Shown here piece by piece: positions 16,887 to 25,637 of a stretch of 64,000 bases of DNA. How positions within the stretch are numbered: the stretch's first letter is position 1; each line of letters starts with the position of its first letter. Location of the stretch: contig NZ_CP089301.1 of the NCBI RefSeq assembly GCF_021227995.1, positions 1,612,001 through 1,676,000 on the forward strand, given 5' to 3'. Position numbers and translations under genes: made by a program. Under the pieces are notes generated by a model, which saw only the letters and a list, made by a program, of their open reading frames with translations, had not been told where the DNA came from and ran no database searches. The DNA comes from Novosphingobium kaempferiae. Lineage in GTDB: Bacteria; Pseudomonadota; Alphaproteobacteria; Sphingomonadales; Sphingomonadaceae.

Positions 16887-17677
16887 GCGGCCTGCCTCGC
16901 GGCCTTCACGGCGGTGACGATCTCGGCATTGGTGGGGTTGCGACGCAGGGTGAGGCCGCCGTTCACCTGCAGAACCTGCCCGCTCATGAAGCAGGCGTCG
17001 CTCGCCAGCCAGGACACGGCCTCGGCAATGTCCTCGCTGGTGCCCACGCGGCCGAGCGGATATTCCTTCTCAAAAGTCTGGATTATCGCCTTGTTCTGAG
17101 ACGCTTTCTCCGTCATCGGCGTGACGGTGAAGCCGGGCGCGACCGAGTTGGCGCGGATGCCGCGATGGCCGAACTCGTTGGCGACGCAGCGGATCACATG
17201 GTCCGCGCCAGCCTTGGTGCCCATGTAGGCCGCGTGGTCCTCCAGCATGATCGAGGCGGTGGCCGAGGATATCTGCACCAGCGAGCCGCCGTCGCGCATC
17301 ACCCGCAGCATCGCCTGATAGAACAGGATCGCCCCGGTGAACTGGAGCGCGGTCATCTTCTCGATCTCGGCCTTGGTGGTGTCCAGGAAGGGCTTGAGCA
17401 GGCCCCAGCCGGTTGCGTTCACGGCGATGTCGATGCCGCCGTAAGTGGCCTTCGCCGTGTCGCCGAGGCGGGCGAGGTCGGCTTCGTCGGTCAGGTCGCA
17501 GCCGGTCACGGCAAGGCCGCCGATCTCCCCGGCGAGGCGTTCCAGTTCCTCGGCCTTGCGCCCGGCGACGATCACCGTGGCGCCATCGGCGGCGAGGCGG
17601 CGGGCAATCACCTGCGCCATGTTGTCCCGGTTCGCCGCGCCCACGACGACGGCGACCTTCCCAGCCAGATCGGCCAT
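16883..17677 (-). CDS. Short-chain dehydrogenase/reductase
   Basis: A 264-aa SDR with a slightly unusual cofactor loop, 'VVGAANRDNMAQV', resembling enoyl-ACP-reductase-like and divergent SDRs rather than classical TGxxxGIG. Active-site residues are in 'ISSATASIMLEDHAAYMGTK', so Tyr-x3-Lys is intact. 'NATGWG' replaces NNAG. The ribosome site ACGGGAGAG lies before ATG 17677. It is 30 bp behind the Rieske gene 17708-18934 and overlaps the VOC gene, so it is likely cotranscribed with both. Substrate unknown. Confidence 0.87.
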   Translation of the reverse strand: MADLAGKVAVVVGAANRDNMAQVIARRLAADGATVIVAGRKAEELERLAGEIGGLAVTGCDLTDEADLARLGDTAKATYGGIDIAVNATGWGLLKPFLDTTKAEIEKMTALQFTGAILFYQAMLRVMRDGGSLVQISSATASIMLEDHAAYMGTKAGADHVIRCVANEFGHRGIRANSVAPGFTVTPMTEKASQNKAIIQTFEKEYPLGRVGTSEDIAEAVSWLASDACFMSGQVLQVNGGLTLRRNPTNAEIVTAVKAARQAA

Positions 17678-17707
17678 TCCTGCACTCTCCCGTATTGTTC
17701 TTATCGT

Positions 17708-18934
17708 TCAGTCGCGCTGGACCCAGTCGTGCAGCACCTGCTCTACCCGCGCATGCTCGGGCACGCGGTTGAGGCCGATGCGGCGGTCGAGTTCCTCATG
17801 CCAGTGGTAGATGCGCCGCTCCTGATAGTTGAGCGGGATGCCCTTGAAGCCAGGGCTTTCGAGCGATTCCTGGATCTGCGGGGCGTACTGGAGATCCTCG
17901 TAGAGAATACGCTCCCAGTTGCCGAGGCGGGTCGGCCAGAGCGGATGCGGGTTCTCCGGATCGTGCCCCGGCGCCAGCCAGCTCGACACGACGCGCGTGC
18001 GGGTGGTTCCGATCGGCCAGAACTGCAGGATCGGGATGCCGGTCGGCGCGGGCGGCATGATGAAGTTCGGGTAGATCTGGTAGCTGACGTTGTTCTTCGC
18101 CGGGAATTCGGTGATCGAGGGGATCGAGGGCATGCCCACGGTGCCCGGGTCCACCCAGTCGGGACGACGGTTCGGCGTCGCCATGCGGCTGTGCCCGTTG
18201 GGCCAGAGCGTCACGATCATCGAACGGTGATCGAGGAAGCGGTCCACCGTGTTCTCGTGGATCGACTTGATGTGGTAGACTTCGAGGAAGGCGTCGAGCA
18301 GCACCTTGACGTTGCAGTCCACCTCGTAGCTGCGGCTGTCTACCAGACGCAGCGTGTCCAGCTCGAACTGTTCGAGCTGCGCGGCCATCGGGCCGATGTG
18401 CTCCATCAGCGGCTGCGCGTCGGGATCGCGGTTGATGAAGATCAGCGTGCCCAGCAGTTCGCAGCGCACCTGCACCAGCGAGCGGCAGGAGGGGTCGAAG
18501 TCCACGAAGTCGCGCTTGTCGCGCACCGCCGTCAGCTTGCCGTCGAGGGTGTAGCTCCAGCCGTGATAGCCGCAGACGAAGCCGCGCGCCTCGCCCGATT
18601 CCTCGGTGACGAGGGGGGCGCCACGATGCTGGCAGGTGTTGTAGAACGCCTTGACCTCACCCTTGAGCGTGCGGGTGATGATGATCGGCACGCCCGAATT
18701 GCGGTTGAGGAACCAGGAGCCCGGCTTGGGCACCTGATCGACATGGCCCGCATAGAGCCACGCCTTGTCCCACATCATCTCCCTTTCGAGCTTCAGGAAC
18801 TCGGGGTCGGTGTAGCGGCTGCCGGGAATGTCGGGCAGCTTGGGAAAACCCTCGGGCGGACCCTTGCGGTCACGCTCGTAGTCCATGCGCGCGAAATCGT
18901 TCTCGGGCTTTTGATCTGTGACCAGATCGAGCAT
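17708..18934 (-). CDS. Rieske non-heme iron oxygenase, alpha subunit (copy 4)
   Basis: A 408-aa oxygenase, divergent from the other three. Rieske ligands C101-x-H103-x17-C121-x2-H124; mononuclear iron ligands D214, E218, H221 and H226 in 'DAFLEVYHIKSIH'. ATG 18934 has AGGGAGAGAAGG before it; an alternative GTG at 18970 would add 12 residues but lacks a ribosome site. First gene of the minus-strand run down to 14936. Two operator copies (E and F) lie upstream, the only promoter here with a tandem arrangement. Confidence 0.9.
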   Translation of the reverse strand: MLDLVTDQKPENDFARMDYERDRKGPPEGFPKLPDIPGSRYTDPEFLKLEREMMWDKAWLYAGHVDQVPKPGSWFLNRNSGVPIIITRTLKGEVKAFYNTCQHRGAPLVTEESGEARGFVCGYHGWSYTLDGKLTAVRDKRDFVDFDPSCRSLVQVRCELLGTLIFINRDPDAQPLMEHIGPMAAQLEQFELDTLRLVDSRSYEVDCNVKVLLDAFLEVYHIKSIHENTVDRFLDHRSMIVTLWPNGHSRMATPNRRPDWVDPGTVGMPSIPSITEFPAKNNVSYQIYPNFIMPPAPTGIPILQFWPIGTTRTRVVSSWLAPGHDPENPHPLWPTRLGNWERILYEDLQYAPQIQESLESPGFKGIPLNYQERRIYHWHEELDRRIGLNRVPEHARVEQVLHDWVQRD

Positions 18935-18993
18935 CGGCCTTCTCTCCCTTGCCTTGCGTCCCGAGTTCACCCGGGGGCGGCCGTGACCGAATC

Positions 18994-19013
18994 AAAAACA
19001 GACATGAATGTTT
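18994..19013. promoter_or_regulatory. Shared TetR-type operator, copy E
   Basis: AAAAACA-GA-CATG-AA-TGTTT, a full match to the shared core. It lies about 60 bp upstream of the Rieske start at 18934 and 66 bp (centre to centre) from copy F. Likely the promoter-proximal member of a tandem operator. Confidence 0.7.
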
Positions 19014-19056
19014 GATTCTGTCGATGTGATGCTTGCGATCTTATCCTTGGCGCGAT

Positions 19057-19083
19057 AAAACAGTCAACAGTGATTGTAATTTT
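19057..19083. promoter_or_regulatory. Shared TetR-type operator, copy F
   Basis: AAAACAGTCA-AC-AGTG-AT-TGTAATTTT: flanking A/T tracts and the right half-site are conserved, the centre and left half are degenerate. It lies between the 3' end of the enoyl-CoA hydratase gene (19112) and the Rieske gene start. Confidence 0.55.
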
Positions 19084-19111
19084 GGCATCTCGACAAGCTG
19101 GCGCCTCAGCC

Positions 19112-19876
19112 CTAATCGAACCGGCTTTCGCGCTTCTGCGCGAACGCGGCGATGCCCTCGCGGCTGTCTGCGCTGGCGAGCGTCGCCTTGCCCCAGGCAT
19201 TGCCGACGGCAAGGGCCTGCGCGATATCCATGCCGATCGAGAGTTCGTAGAGTTCACGCCCGTTGGCGATGGCCTGCCAGCTGTTCGCCAGCATCGCCTG
19301 CGTCACTTCCAGCGCGCGGTCGAGCAGTCGCTCGCCGGGCACCACTTCGGTCACGATGCCGAGCTCGTAGAGGCGGCGAGCGGGCAGCGGTTCGCCGGTC
19401 ATGATCATCGCCAGCGCCGTGGCGCGCGGCACTTGGCGGGCGAGGCGCTGGATGCCGCCCGCGAAGGCGAAGAGGCCGCGCTTCACTTCGCTGAGGCCCA
19501 TCAGTGCGTGCTCGGCGGCGAAGACCATGTCGCAGGCCATCATGATCTCGAACCCGCCCGCGACGGCGGTGCCGTTGATCGCGGCGACGAGCGGCTTGGT
19601 GCGGCGACGTTCGGTGATTCCGCCGAAGCCGCGCCCCGGAATGAGGCCGTGGCCCGCGCCGATCCGCTCCGCTTCCTTGAGGTCCATGCCTGCGCAGAAG
19701 GCGCGCGTGCCCGTGCCGGTGACGATCACTGCACCCACTTCCGGGTCGGCCTCGGCCTCGGTGATGGCCGTGTCCATTGCCTGCGAGGTCGCCGCATCGA
19801 GCGCGTTGCGTGCGGCTTCGCGATTTATGGTCAGCAGGCACACGGCCCCACGGCGTTCGACGATCAGGCCGGTCAT
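19112..19876 (-). CDS. Enoyl-CoA hydratase/isomerase (crotonase family)
   Basis: A 254-aa crotonase. The oxyanion-hole segments are 'RAFCAGMDLKEA' (G63) and 'NGTAVAGGFEIMMACD' (G108). Both acid-base glutamates of true hydratases are present, E110 and E130. ATG 19876 has CGGGAGAAAACCAGG upstream; a longer frame to 19996 runs into the divergent VOC gene's leader. Hydrates an enoyl-CoA in a beta-oxidation-like step. It ends about 180 bp before the Rieske gene on the same strand but operator copies E and F separate them, so they are probably separate units. Confidence 0.9.
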   Translation of the reverse strand: MTGLIVERRGAVCLLTINREAARNALDAATSQAMDTAITEAEADPEVGAVIVTGTGTRAFCAGMDLKEAERIGAGHGLIPGRGFGGITERRRTKPLVAAINGTAVAGGFEIMMACDMVFAAEHALMGLSEVKRGLFAFAGGIQRLARQVPRATALAMIMTGEPLPARRLYELGIVTEVVPGERLLDRALEVTQAMLANSWQAIANGRELYELSIGMDIAQALAVGNAWGKATLASADSREGIAAFAQKRESRFD

Positions 19877-19966
19877 CCTGGTTTTCTCCCGAAGAGGCGA
19901 CTTCGGCGAAGCAATTCGCGAGTCGCATGATAATTGAGAAGATTGATAATACGGAAAGAGGATGGA

Positions 19967-20425
19967 TTGAAAGTCTTTGGAAATCTTCATCATCATGGAT
20001 TGATCGTGGATGATATTTCGCGATCCATGGAAGTATTGGGTAATGAACTTGGCGTCGAATGGGCGCCGATCAGGCGTTTCGATCCATTACGTGTGTGGTT
20101 GCCGGATATGGGATGGTCGGAAGCGCATCTTACCGTGACCTATTCGCGGCAAGGACCAATTCATTACGAACTGATCGAGATGATTCCGGGCGGCGCTTAC
20201 GAGGCGCTGCGCGCGGTTTCTCCGGCGCACGTCGGCGCGTGGGTGGCCGATGTCGGCGCGGAAGTGGAGGCGCTGCTGACCGACGGCTGGCGCGTGATCG
20301 CGGCGGGCGCCTCGCCGAAGCACCGCTACGGCCAGATGGCGTACATGGCGCGGGATGGCGGGCCGGTCCTCGAAGTGGTGGGAGAGCCGATCCGGCCGAT
20401 GATCGAGGAGTGGATCGCCTCTTGA
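19967..20425 (+). CDS. VOC family protein (glyoxalase-like)
   Basis: A 152-aa protein, start TTG 19967 with AAAGAGGATGG just before; an earlier TTG at 19934 is possible. 'NLHHHGLIVDDISRSMEVLGNELGVEW' and the closing 'GGPVLEVVGEPI' give the VOC metal-site pattern. The first 200 bases are visibly more AT-rich than the rest and than neighbouring genes, suggesting a mosaic or transferred 5' end. Divergent from the enoyl-CoA hydratase across about 90 bp. Role unknown. Confidence 0.75.
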   Translation: MKVFGNLHHHGLIVDDISRSMEVLGNELGVEWAPIRRFDPLRVWLPDMGWSEAHLTVTYSRQGPIHYELIEMIPGGAYEALRAVSPAHVGAWVADVGAEVEALLTDGWRVIAAGASPKHRYGQMAYMARDGGPVLEVVGEPIRPMIEEWIAS

Positions 20426-20501
20426 TGAGGTATACTTATTTATATAGCGTGATGTTTGAAGGGATTCGCGAGGGCCTCGTTCATGAAGGCTCATATCCCT
20501 G

Positions 20502-20518
20502 CCCGATGAATCGGGTTT
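20502..20518 (+). terminator. Small hairpin with T-run after the VOC gene
   Basis: CCCGA-TGAA-TCGGG followed by TTT, in an AT-rich gap 77 bp downstream of the VOC stop. The stem is short (5 bp), so it is only a candidate intrinsic terminator. Confidence 0.4.
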
Positions 20519-20578
20519 CCTAATTAAGATGGGCTGAGTTGTGGCGTATCCGCGTCACCTTAGAAGCGGGAGAGCGGC

Positions 20579-21397
20579 TTGCCGCGCAAACTGGAAGTCT
20601 TTGTGGCCACCAAGGGCCATGCCTTCTGCCGGGATGCCTTCGAGGGCATGTTGCGGGCGGTCGGGGTCGAGCCGACGATGGTCGACCAGCCCGCCGCCGC
20701 GATGCTGCTGGAGCCCGGCGCGATGGCGCGGTTCGACGCGGTGCTGCTCTACGACATGCCCGGCATGGATTTCGGCGCTCCGGTGTCGGAGAGGCCCGGC
20801 TTCGTGGAGCCGGAGCCTGCGTTTCGGGAGGGCTTCAGCGCGCTGTTGCAGGCGGGCAAGGGCATCGTCGCCATGCACCATTCGCTGGCGGGCTGGCCTG
20901 CCTGGCCGGACTATGGCGCGGCGCTGGGCGGGAGGTTCCTCTACAAGCCGTCGGGCGGCCGCGGCAGTTCGGGCTACGTCCCGGACATTGGCTACACCGT
21001 GCGACAGACTGCCGAGCATCCGGTGCTGGCGGGGCTGCCCGAACGGTTCGATCTGTTCGACGAACTCTACGCCTGCGAGCGACTGCCCGATCCCTCGATG
21101 GTGCCACTGCTCACGCGCGAAACGCCGGTCGAGCAGGAGCGCGTTCTGTCCGCCATGCACGCGGTGCGGCGCGAGGAGCAGGGGGACTGGACCCCGCCCG
21201 CCGACGACCGGGTGATCGCGTGGGCCAAGGCGGCGGGAGCGAGCCCGCTGGTCTACCTCCAGCCCGGCGACGGTCCCCAGACATACGAGAACGAGAACTA
21301 CCGCCTGCTGCTCGGCAACGCGCTGCGCTGGGTCGCCTCCCCCGAGGCGCGGCGCTGGGCGGCAGAGCGCAGCGGCATGGAGAGGACGCGCGGATGA
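20579..21397 (+). CDS. ThuA-like domain protein (class I glutamine-amidotransferase-like fold), copy 1
   Basis: A 272-aa protein with the ThuA fold: 'VFVATKGHAFCRDAFEGML' near the N-terminus and 'GKGIVAMHHSLAGWPAWPDYGAALGG' in the middle. ThuA proteins are named from trehalose utilisation in rhizobia but their chemistry is poorly understood. Start TTG 20579 follows GCGGGAGAGCGG, the same leader as the TTG start at 10278. It overlaps the acyl-CoA ligase by ATGA (21394-21397), so it is coupled to CoA activation, an unusual setting. A second ThuA gene lies at 27304. Confidence 0.83.
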   Translation: MPRKLEVFVATKGHAFCRDAFEGMLRAVGVEPTMVDQPAAAMLLEPGAMARFDAVLLYDMPGMDFGAPVSERPGFVEPEPAFREGFSALLQAGKGIVAMHHSLAGWPAWPDYGAALGGRFLYKPSGGRGSSGYVPDIGYTVRQTAEHPVLAGLPERFDLFDELYACERLPDPSMVPLLTRETPVEQERVLSAMHAVRREEQGDWTPPADDRVIAWAKAAGASPLVYLQPGDGPQTYENENYRLLLGNALRWVASPEARRWAAERSGMERTRG

Positions 21398-23064
21398 AGG
21401 ATGCACGACTGATGGATGACCCCGAGACCTTGTCCGCTCCCGATCCGCAGACGGTGGGAGGCACGCTCGCCCGCGCTGCGAGGGAATACGCCGGACGGGA
21501 AGCGCTGATCTACGACGGGCGCCGGGCGACATATGCGCAGTTGTTCGAGGAAGTGATCGAGCGGGCGAGGGGGCTGATCGGCCTCGGTGTCAGGCCGGGC
21601 GACCATGTCGGCGTACTTATGCCGAACTGCTGGGATTATGTGGTGCTCTACTACGCCATAAGCCTTGTCAGTGCGCGCTCGGTGCTTCTCAATGCACGCT
21701 ATAGACCCGACGATCTGGCCTACGTGATCCCCAAGGCGCGGCTTCGTTTCCTGTTCGTCGGCGGCCATGCCTGGCGGCACTGCGACTATCGCCCGATGCT
21801 GGCGAGCGTATTCCCGGAGCTTGCAGAGGGCGGGAAAGCCACGGGTGCGCCCGATCTGGAGCAGGTCATCGAACTCGGCGACGAGCGCCCCGGGGCATGG
21901 CTGAACGAGGCCGCGTTGGACGCGGTGGCGCGAAGTGTGACGCGCGCACAGGTGCTCGAACGGGCAGCGGCAGTGAAACCGCAAGACATTGGATTGATGA
22001 TCTTTTCCTCGGGAACGACATCACGCCCCAAGGCATGCATGCTCACCCACCTGTCCCTATGCCAGACCGGTGCGGCGATGGCCGAGCGGTTCCGCTTCAC
22101 CAGCGAAGACAAGGTGTGGGATCCGCTGCCGCTGTTCCACATGTCGACGATCCTGCCCCTCGCCGGATGCCGCGCGACGGGCGCCTGCTTCATGGGCATG
22201 GGCCATTTCGACGCCGACAGCGCGATGAGGCTGCTGATCGCCGAGCAGCCTACCGTCCACTACGCCGGTTTTCCGACGATCGTCGGCGCACTCGTCACCC
22301 ACCCCGACTTCGCCCGCTACGAGCAGTCGCGCCTGCGGATCAACCACGTCGTCGGCCCGCCCGACTTGCTGCGGCGCTACGCGAAGGACTTCCCCGAGGC
22401 AGTGCCGGTCAACAGCTACGGCCTGACCGAAGCGACCGGCGTGCCGTGCTACAGCGATCTCGACGACCCGCAGGAACTCCTGTTCGAAACCAACGGCCGC
22501 GTGTTCGACGGCATGGAAGTGCGCGTCGTCGATGCCGCCGGAGAGCCCGTGCCCGATGGCGTGCCGGGCGAGATCTGCCTGCGCGGCTATGCGATCTTCG
22601 CGGGGTATTACGACGATGCTGAGGCGACCGCCGCCGCTGTCACGCCCGAGGGCTGGCTCCATACAGGCGACCGGGGCCGCATCGGTCCGGGCGGGCGGGT
22701 GATCTACGACGGTCGCGTCAAGGACATGCTCAAGATCGGAGGCGAGAACGTCGCCGCGGTGGAACTTGAGAGCTTCCTGATGACGCACCCGGCGGTGAAG
22801 ATGGCGCAGGTCATCGGCGTGCCCGACGACCGGCTGATGGAAGTCGCCGCGGCCTATATCGAGGTCACGCCCGGAGGGGCGGTCTCCGAGGAGGAACTGG
22901 TGCGCCACTGCATCGGGCGCATCGCCAGCTACAAGATCCCGCGCTACGTCCGCTTCGTCACCGAATGGCCGATGAGCGCCACCAAGGTCCAGAAGTTCGA
23001 ACTGCGCGAGAACTTCGCTCCTACCGGCAAGATCGACGTCGCAGCCATGGCGAAAGGCGCATGA
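21394..23064 (+). CDS. AMP-forming acyl-CoA synthetase (ligase 2)
   Basis: A 556-aa ANL ligase. The P-loop reads 'FSSGTTSRPKA', with 'NSYGLTEATG', 'GDRGRIGPGGRVIYDGRVKDMLKIGGENVAA' and the C-terminal 'SATKVQKFELRE' holding the catalytic Lys. It resembles ligase 1 (6353) along the hinge and C-domain. Coupled by 4-nt overlaps to the ThuA gene before it and the MFS gene after it, so uptake, ThuA function and CoA activation are expressed together. A longer in-frame reading upstream overlaps the ThuA gene and is rejected. No copy of the shared operator is seen upstream. Confidence 0.91.
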   Translation: MKDARLMDDPETLSAPDPQTVGGTLARAAREYAGREALIYDGRRATYAQLFEEVIERARGLIGLGVRPGDHVGVLMPNCWDYVVLYYAISLVSARSVLLNARYRPDDLAYVIPKARLRFLFVGGHAWRHCDYRPMLASVFPELAEGGKATGAPDLEQVIELGDERPGAWLNEAALDAVARSVTRAQVLERAAAVKPQDIGLMIFSSGTTSRPKACMLTHLSLCQTGAAMAERFRFTSEDKVWDPLPLFHMSTILPLAGCRATGACFMGMGHFDADSAMRLLIAEQPTVHYAGFPTIVGALVTHPDFARYEQSRLRINHVVGPPDLLRRYAKDFPEAVPVNSYGLTEATGVPCYSDLDDPQELLFETNGRVFDGMEVRVVDAAGEPVPDGVPGEICLRGYAIFAGYYDDAEATAAAVTPEGWLHTGDRGRIGPGGRVIYDGRVKDMLKIGGENVAAVELESFLMTHPAVKMAQVIGVPDDRLMEVAAAYIEVTPGGAVSEEELVRHCIGRIASYKIPRYVRFVTEWPMSATKVQKFELRENFAPTGKIDVAAMAKGA

Positions 23065-24422
23065 GCGGCGCGGCAATGGCGATGGCCGAGCCCATGGACG
23101 AGACGGTTCCCTTGCCGATGGACGAACCCGCGCCGACGGCGGCGGCATGGTATCTGATCTTCGTGCTGACGCTGGCCTACACGGTCAGTTTCGTCGATCG
23201 GCAGGTGCTCAACCTGCTGATCGGACCGCTGAAGGCGGACTTCGGGATTTCCGATACGCAGCTCAGCCTGTTGCAGGGACTGGCGTTCACGCTGGCCTAT
23301 ATCCTGCTGAGCCCGGTGTTCGGGCGCATGGCCGACACCGGCAGTCGCAAGACGATCCTGCTCGGCGGCATCGGCCTGTGGAGCCTTGGCACCAGCCTCT
23401 GCGGCCTTGCGCGCAATTACTGGCAACTGTTCTTCGCCCGCGCGGCGGTGGGCGGGGCGGAGGCGAGCCTGACCCCGGCGGCGTGGTCGATCATCGCCGA
23501 CAGCTTTCCCACGCGGATGATCCCGCGCGCCTTCAGCATCTTCCTGATGGGCCCGTACATTGGCGGCGGGCTGGCGTTGATCTTCGGCGGCCTTCTGCTG
23601 GAAGCGGCAGAGGGATGGGACTTGTCGGCCGTGCCCTACCTCGGCACGTTGCAGCCGTGGCAGGTGGTGTTCCTCGTCGCAGGCTTGCCTGGCTTCCTCA
23701 TCATGCTGATGATGCTGCGCATCCGCGAACCCGTGCGCAAGCTGGCTGCGAAGGATACGGCGGAGCGGATGCCGTTCTCGCAGGTCTGGCGGACTTTCGT
23801 GGAGCACCGGGACTTCTACGGCAACTTCTATGCCGGCATGGCCTCGCTGGTGATCGTGCTCTACGCCTTCCCGGCGTGGATGCCCGCGATGCTGATGCGC
23901 CGCTTTGGGGCCAGTCCGGCCGAGGTCGGGGTGGAGTATGGCGTCGCGGTGCTCATCACCGGATCGGTCGGCGTGCTTGCCGGGCCGGTGATCGCCGGTC
24001 GACTGCAACGGGCCGGGCGCATCGATGCGCTGATGCGGGTGCCGTTCTTCGCCGCGCTGGCACTGATCCCGATCTCCCTCGCGCTCGCCTTTGCGCCGAG
24101 CTACGGCTTCGCGATGGTCGTGGCGACGCTGGCGAGCTTTGCCTATTCGCTGCCGCAGGCGCTGGCATCTTCCGGCCTCCAGATGGCGACGCCGAACCGG
24201 ATGCGCGGGATTTCGTCCTCGGTCTATGTCTTCGTGGCGAGCGTCATGGGTCTTGGCGCGGCGCCGACGATCGTGGCGCTGCTGACCGATCATGTCTTCG
24301 CCGATGAGCGCAGCGTCGGACTGTCGCTTTCGGTGACTTGTGCGGGCGCGGCTGCGGTTTCGGCGTTCTTCGTCGGGCGTGCGCTCAAGGGATATCGGCG
24401 GATACTGGCGAAGGGCTACTGA
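23061..24422 (+). CDS. MFS transporter, spinster-like, paralog 1
   Basis: A 453-aa membrane carrier with about 12 hydrophobic segments. The family signature after TM1 is 'FVDRQVLNLLIGPLKADFGISDTQLSLLQG', then 'GRMADTGSRKTILLGG' in the TM2-3 loop and 'GGAEASLTPAAWSIIAD'. This is the spinster/aromatic-acid-transporter-like MFS branch, common in sphingomonad catabolic clusters. It overlaps ligase 2 by ATGA. Likely imports the acid that ligase 2 activates. A paralog with the same signature lies at 45599. Confidence 0.9.
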   Translation: MSGAAMAMAEPMDETVPLPMDEPAPTAAAWYLIFVLTLAYTVSFVDRQVLNLLIGPLKADFGISDTQLSLLQGLAFTLAYILLSPVFGRMADTGSRKTILLGGIGLWSLGTSLCGLARNYWQLFFARAAVGGAEASLTPAAWSIIADSFPTRMIPRAFSIFLMGPYIGGGLALIFGGLLLEAAEGWDLSAVPYLGTLQPWQVVFLVAGLPGFLIMLMMLRIREPVRKLAAKDTAERMPFSQVWRTFVEHRDFYGNFYAGMASLVIVLYAFPAWMPAMLMRRFGASPAEVGVEYGVAVLITGSVGVLAGPVIAGRLQRAGRIDALMRVPFFAALALIPISLALAFAPSYGFAMVVATLASFAYSLPQALASSGLQMATPNRMRGISSSVYVFVASVMGLGAAPTIVALLTDHVFADERSVGLSLSVTCAGAAAVSAFFVGRALKGYRRILAKGY

Positions 24423-24429
24423 CCTTCGG

Positions 24430-24475
24430 CATTGCGAGCGTGGCGCTGGATTGCTTCGCTACGCTCGCAATGACG
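24430..24475. repeat. Dispersed repeat, copy 2, forming a hairpin between convergent genes
   Basis: CATTGCGAGCG (24430-24440) pairs with CGCTCGCAATG (24462-24472). The stretch 24446-24475 is the reverse complement of the repeat at 4332-4361 with three differences. It fills the 61-bp gap between the MFS stop (24422) and the thiolase-like stop (24484) and probably acts as a two-way terminator. Confidence 0.75.
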
Positions 24476-24483
24476 GGGTAGGG

Positions 24484-25635
24484 TTAGAGGGTAGCCACGC
24501 TGCCCAGAATGACCGTTGCCTGACTGGATAGCGTGCCGCCATTGCCGTGAGCCAGCGCGACGTCCACTGCGTCGATCTGGTTCGCCGCCTCGCCCCGGAT
24601 CTGTCGGGCGGCCTCGACGATGGCGAAGAGGCCGTACATCCCCGGGTGGCAGTACGACAGCCCGCCGCCGTTGGTGTTGACCGGCAGCGTGCCACCGGGC
24701 GCGATGGCGCCGCTGCTCACGAAGCGGCCGCCTTCGCCCTTGGGACAGAAGCCGAGGTCTTCGAGGAACAGGATCGTGTTGATCGTGAACGCATCGTAGA
24801 GTTGCGCGGTGCGGATATCGGACGGCGAGACGCCCGCCATCGCCATGGCCCGTGCGCTGGATTCCCTGGCGGCGGTGACGGTGACGTCCTTAGCCTGCGC
24901 TATCGAGTTCCACCAGGTCGCCGCCGCCGCGCCCAGCACCGGGACCGGCGGCTTGGGCAGATCGCGTGCGCGGTCGGTCCGCGTCATCACGATGGCCGCC
25001 GCTCCATCCGTGACGAGGCAGCAGTCGCGTACCGAGATCGGTGTGCTGATCATCCGGGCGGAGAGGCAGTCCTCCAGCGTCAGCGGCCCTCTGGCGAAGG
25101 CATCGGGGTTCGTGTTCGCCCATGCCCGCGCTGCCAGCGCCACGGCGGCAAGGTCTTCGCGCGTGGTGCCGTATTCATGCATGTGCCGCGCGGTCGCCAG
25201 CGCGTAGGAGGTGAGGGGGAACAGCGGCGCATAGGGCGCGTCCCACTGGTTGCTGGTGATCTTCGTCGCCAGCTTGCCGCCATTGCTGCGCTGGTTGGAG
25301 CCGTAGGCGATCAGCGCGCAGTCGATATATCCAGCGTCCAGCAGCATCGCGGCGACCGCCATGTGGCTCATGAAGGCCGAGCCGCCGGTGCGGTTGTTGT
25401 CCGTATAGCGCGGTTGCAGGCCGAGATGCTCGGCGAAGGACATGCCGGCGAAGAAGTCGTCGGGCTGGCAGATGAACAGGGCGTCCACATCCGGCAGCGT
25501 CAGCCCGGCATCGGCGACAGCGAGCAGCGCCGCCTGCGCCGTCAGTTCCATCGAGGTCCAGCCCGGCATCTCGCCGATCCCGAAAGTGGCCAGTCCGGCG
25601 ATGGCGGTACGCCCACGGGGGAAGGTGTCGGCCAT
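24484..25635 (-). CDS. Ltp2-like thiolase-fold protein lacking the nucleophilic cysteine
   Basis: A 383-aa member of the SCP-x/lipid-transfer-protein thiolase branch. Where thiolases have their acyl-accepting Cys in a CxS/G motif, this protein reads 'DNNRTGGSAF' (T83-G84-G85), so the nucleophile is absent. Later landmarks are 'LYDAFTINTI' (Y280) and 'NGGGLSYCHPGMYG' (H330, Y334). The steroid side-chain aldolase Ltp2 is a thiolase-superfamily member with a repurposed active site and works with a DUF35 protein; here a DUF35 gene is immediately upstream. I therefore infer a retro-aldol lyase on a beta-hydroxyacyl-CoA rather than a thiolase. The reaction is inferred, not shown. Confidence 0.82.
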   Translation of the reverse strand: MADTFPRGRTAIAGLATFGIGEMPGWTSMELTAQAALLAVADAGLTLPDVDALFICQPDDFFAGMSFAEHLGLQPRYTDNNRTGGSAFMSHMAVAAMLLDAGYIDCALIAYGSNQRSNGGKLATKITSNQWDAPYAPLFPLTSYALATARHMHEYGTTREDLAAVALAARAWANTNPDAFARGPLTLEDCLSARMISTPISVRDCCLVTDGAAAIVMTRTDRARDLPKPPVPVLGAAAATWWNSIAQAKDVTVTAARESSARAMAMAGVSPSDIRTAQLYDAFTINTILFLEDLGFCPKGEGGRFVSSGAIAPGGTLPVNTNGGGLSYCHPGMYGLFAIVEAARQIRGEAANQIDAVDVALAHGNGGTLSSQATVILGSVATL

Positions 25636-25637
25636 CG

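Noticed and set aside
17165..19015. 616-codon plus-strand frame
   Set aside because: Antisense to the SDR and Rieske genes; no motif.
20539..21393. Fusion of upstream sequence to acyl-CoA ligase 2
   Set aside because: The in-frame extension covers the ThuA gene in another frame and is Arg/Gly-rich nonsense; ATG 21394 overlaps the ThuA stop in the usual ATGA way.
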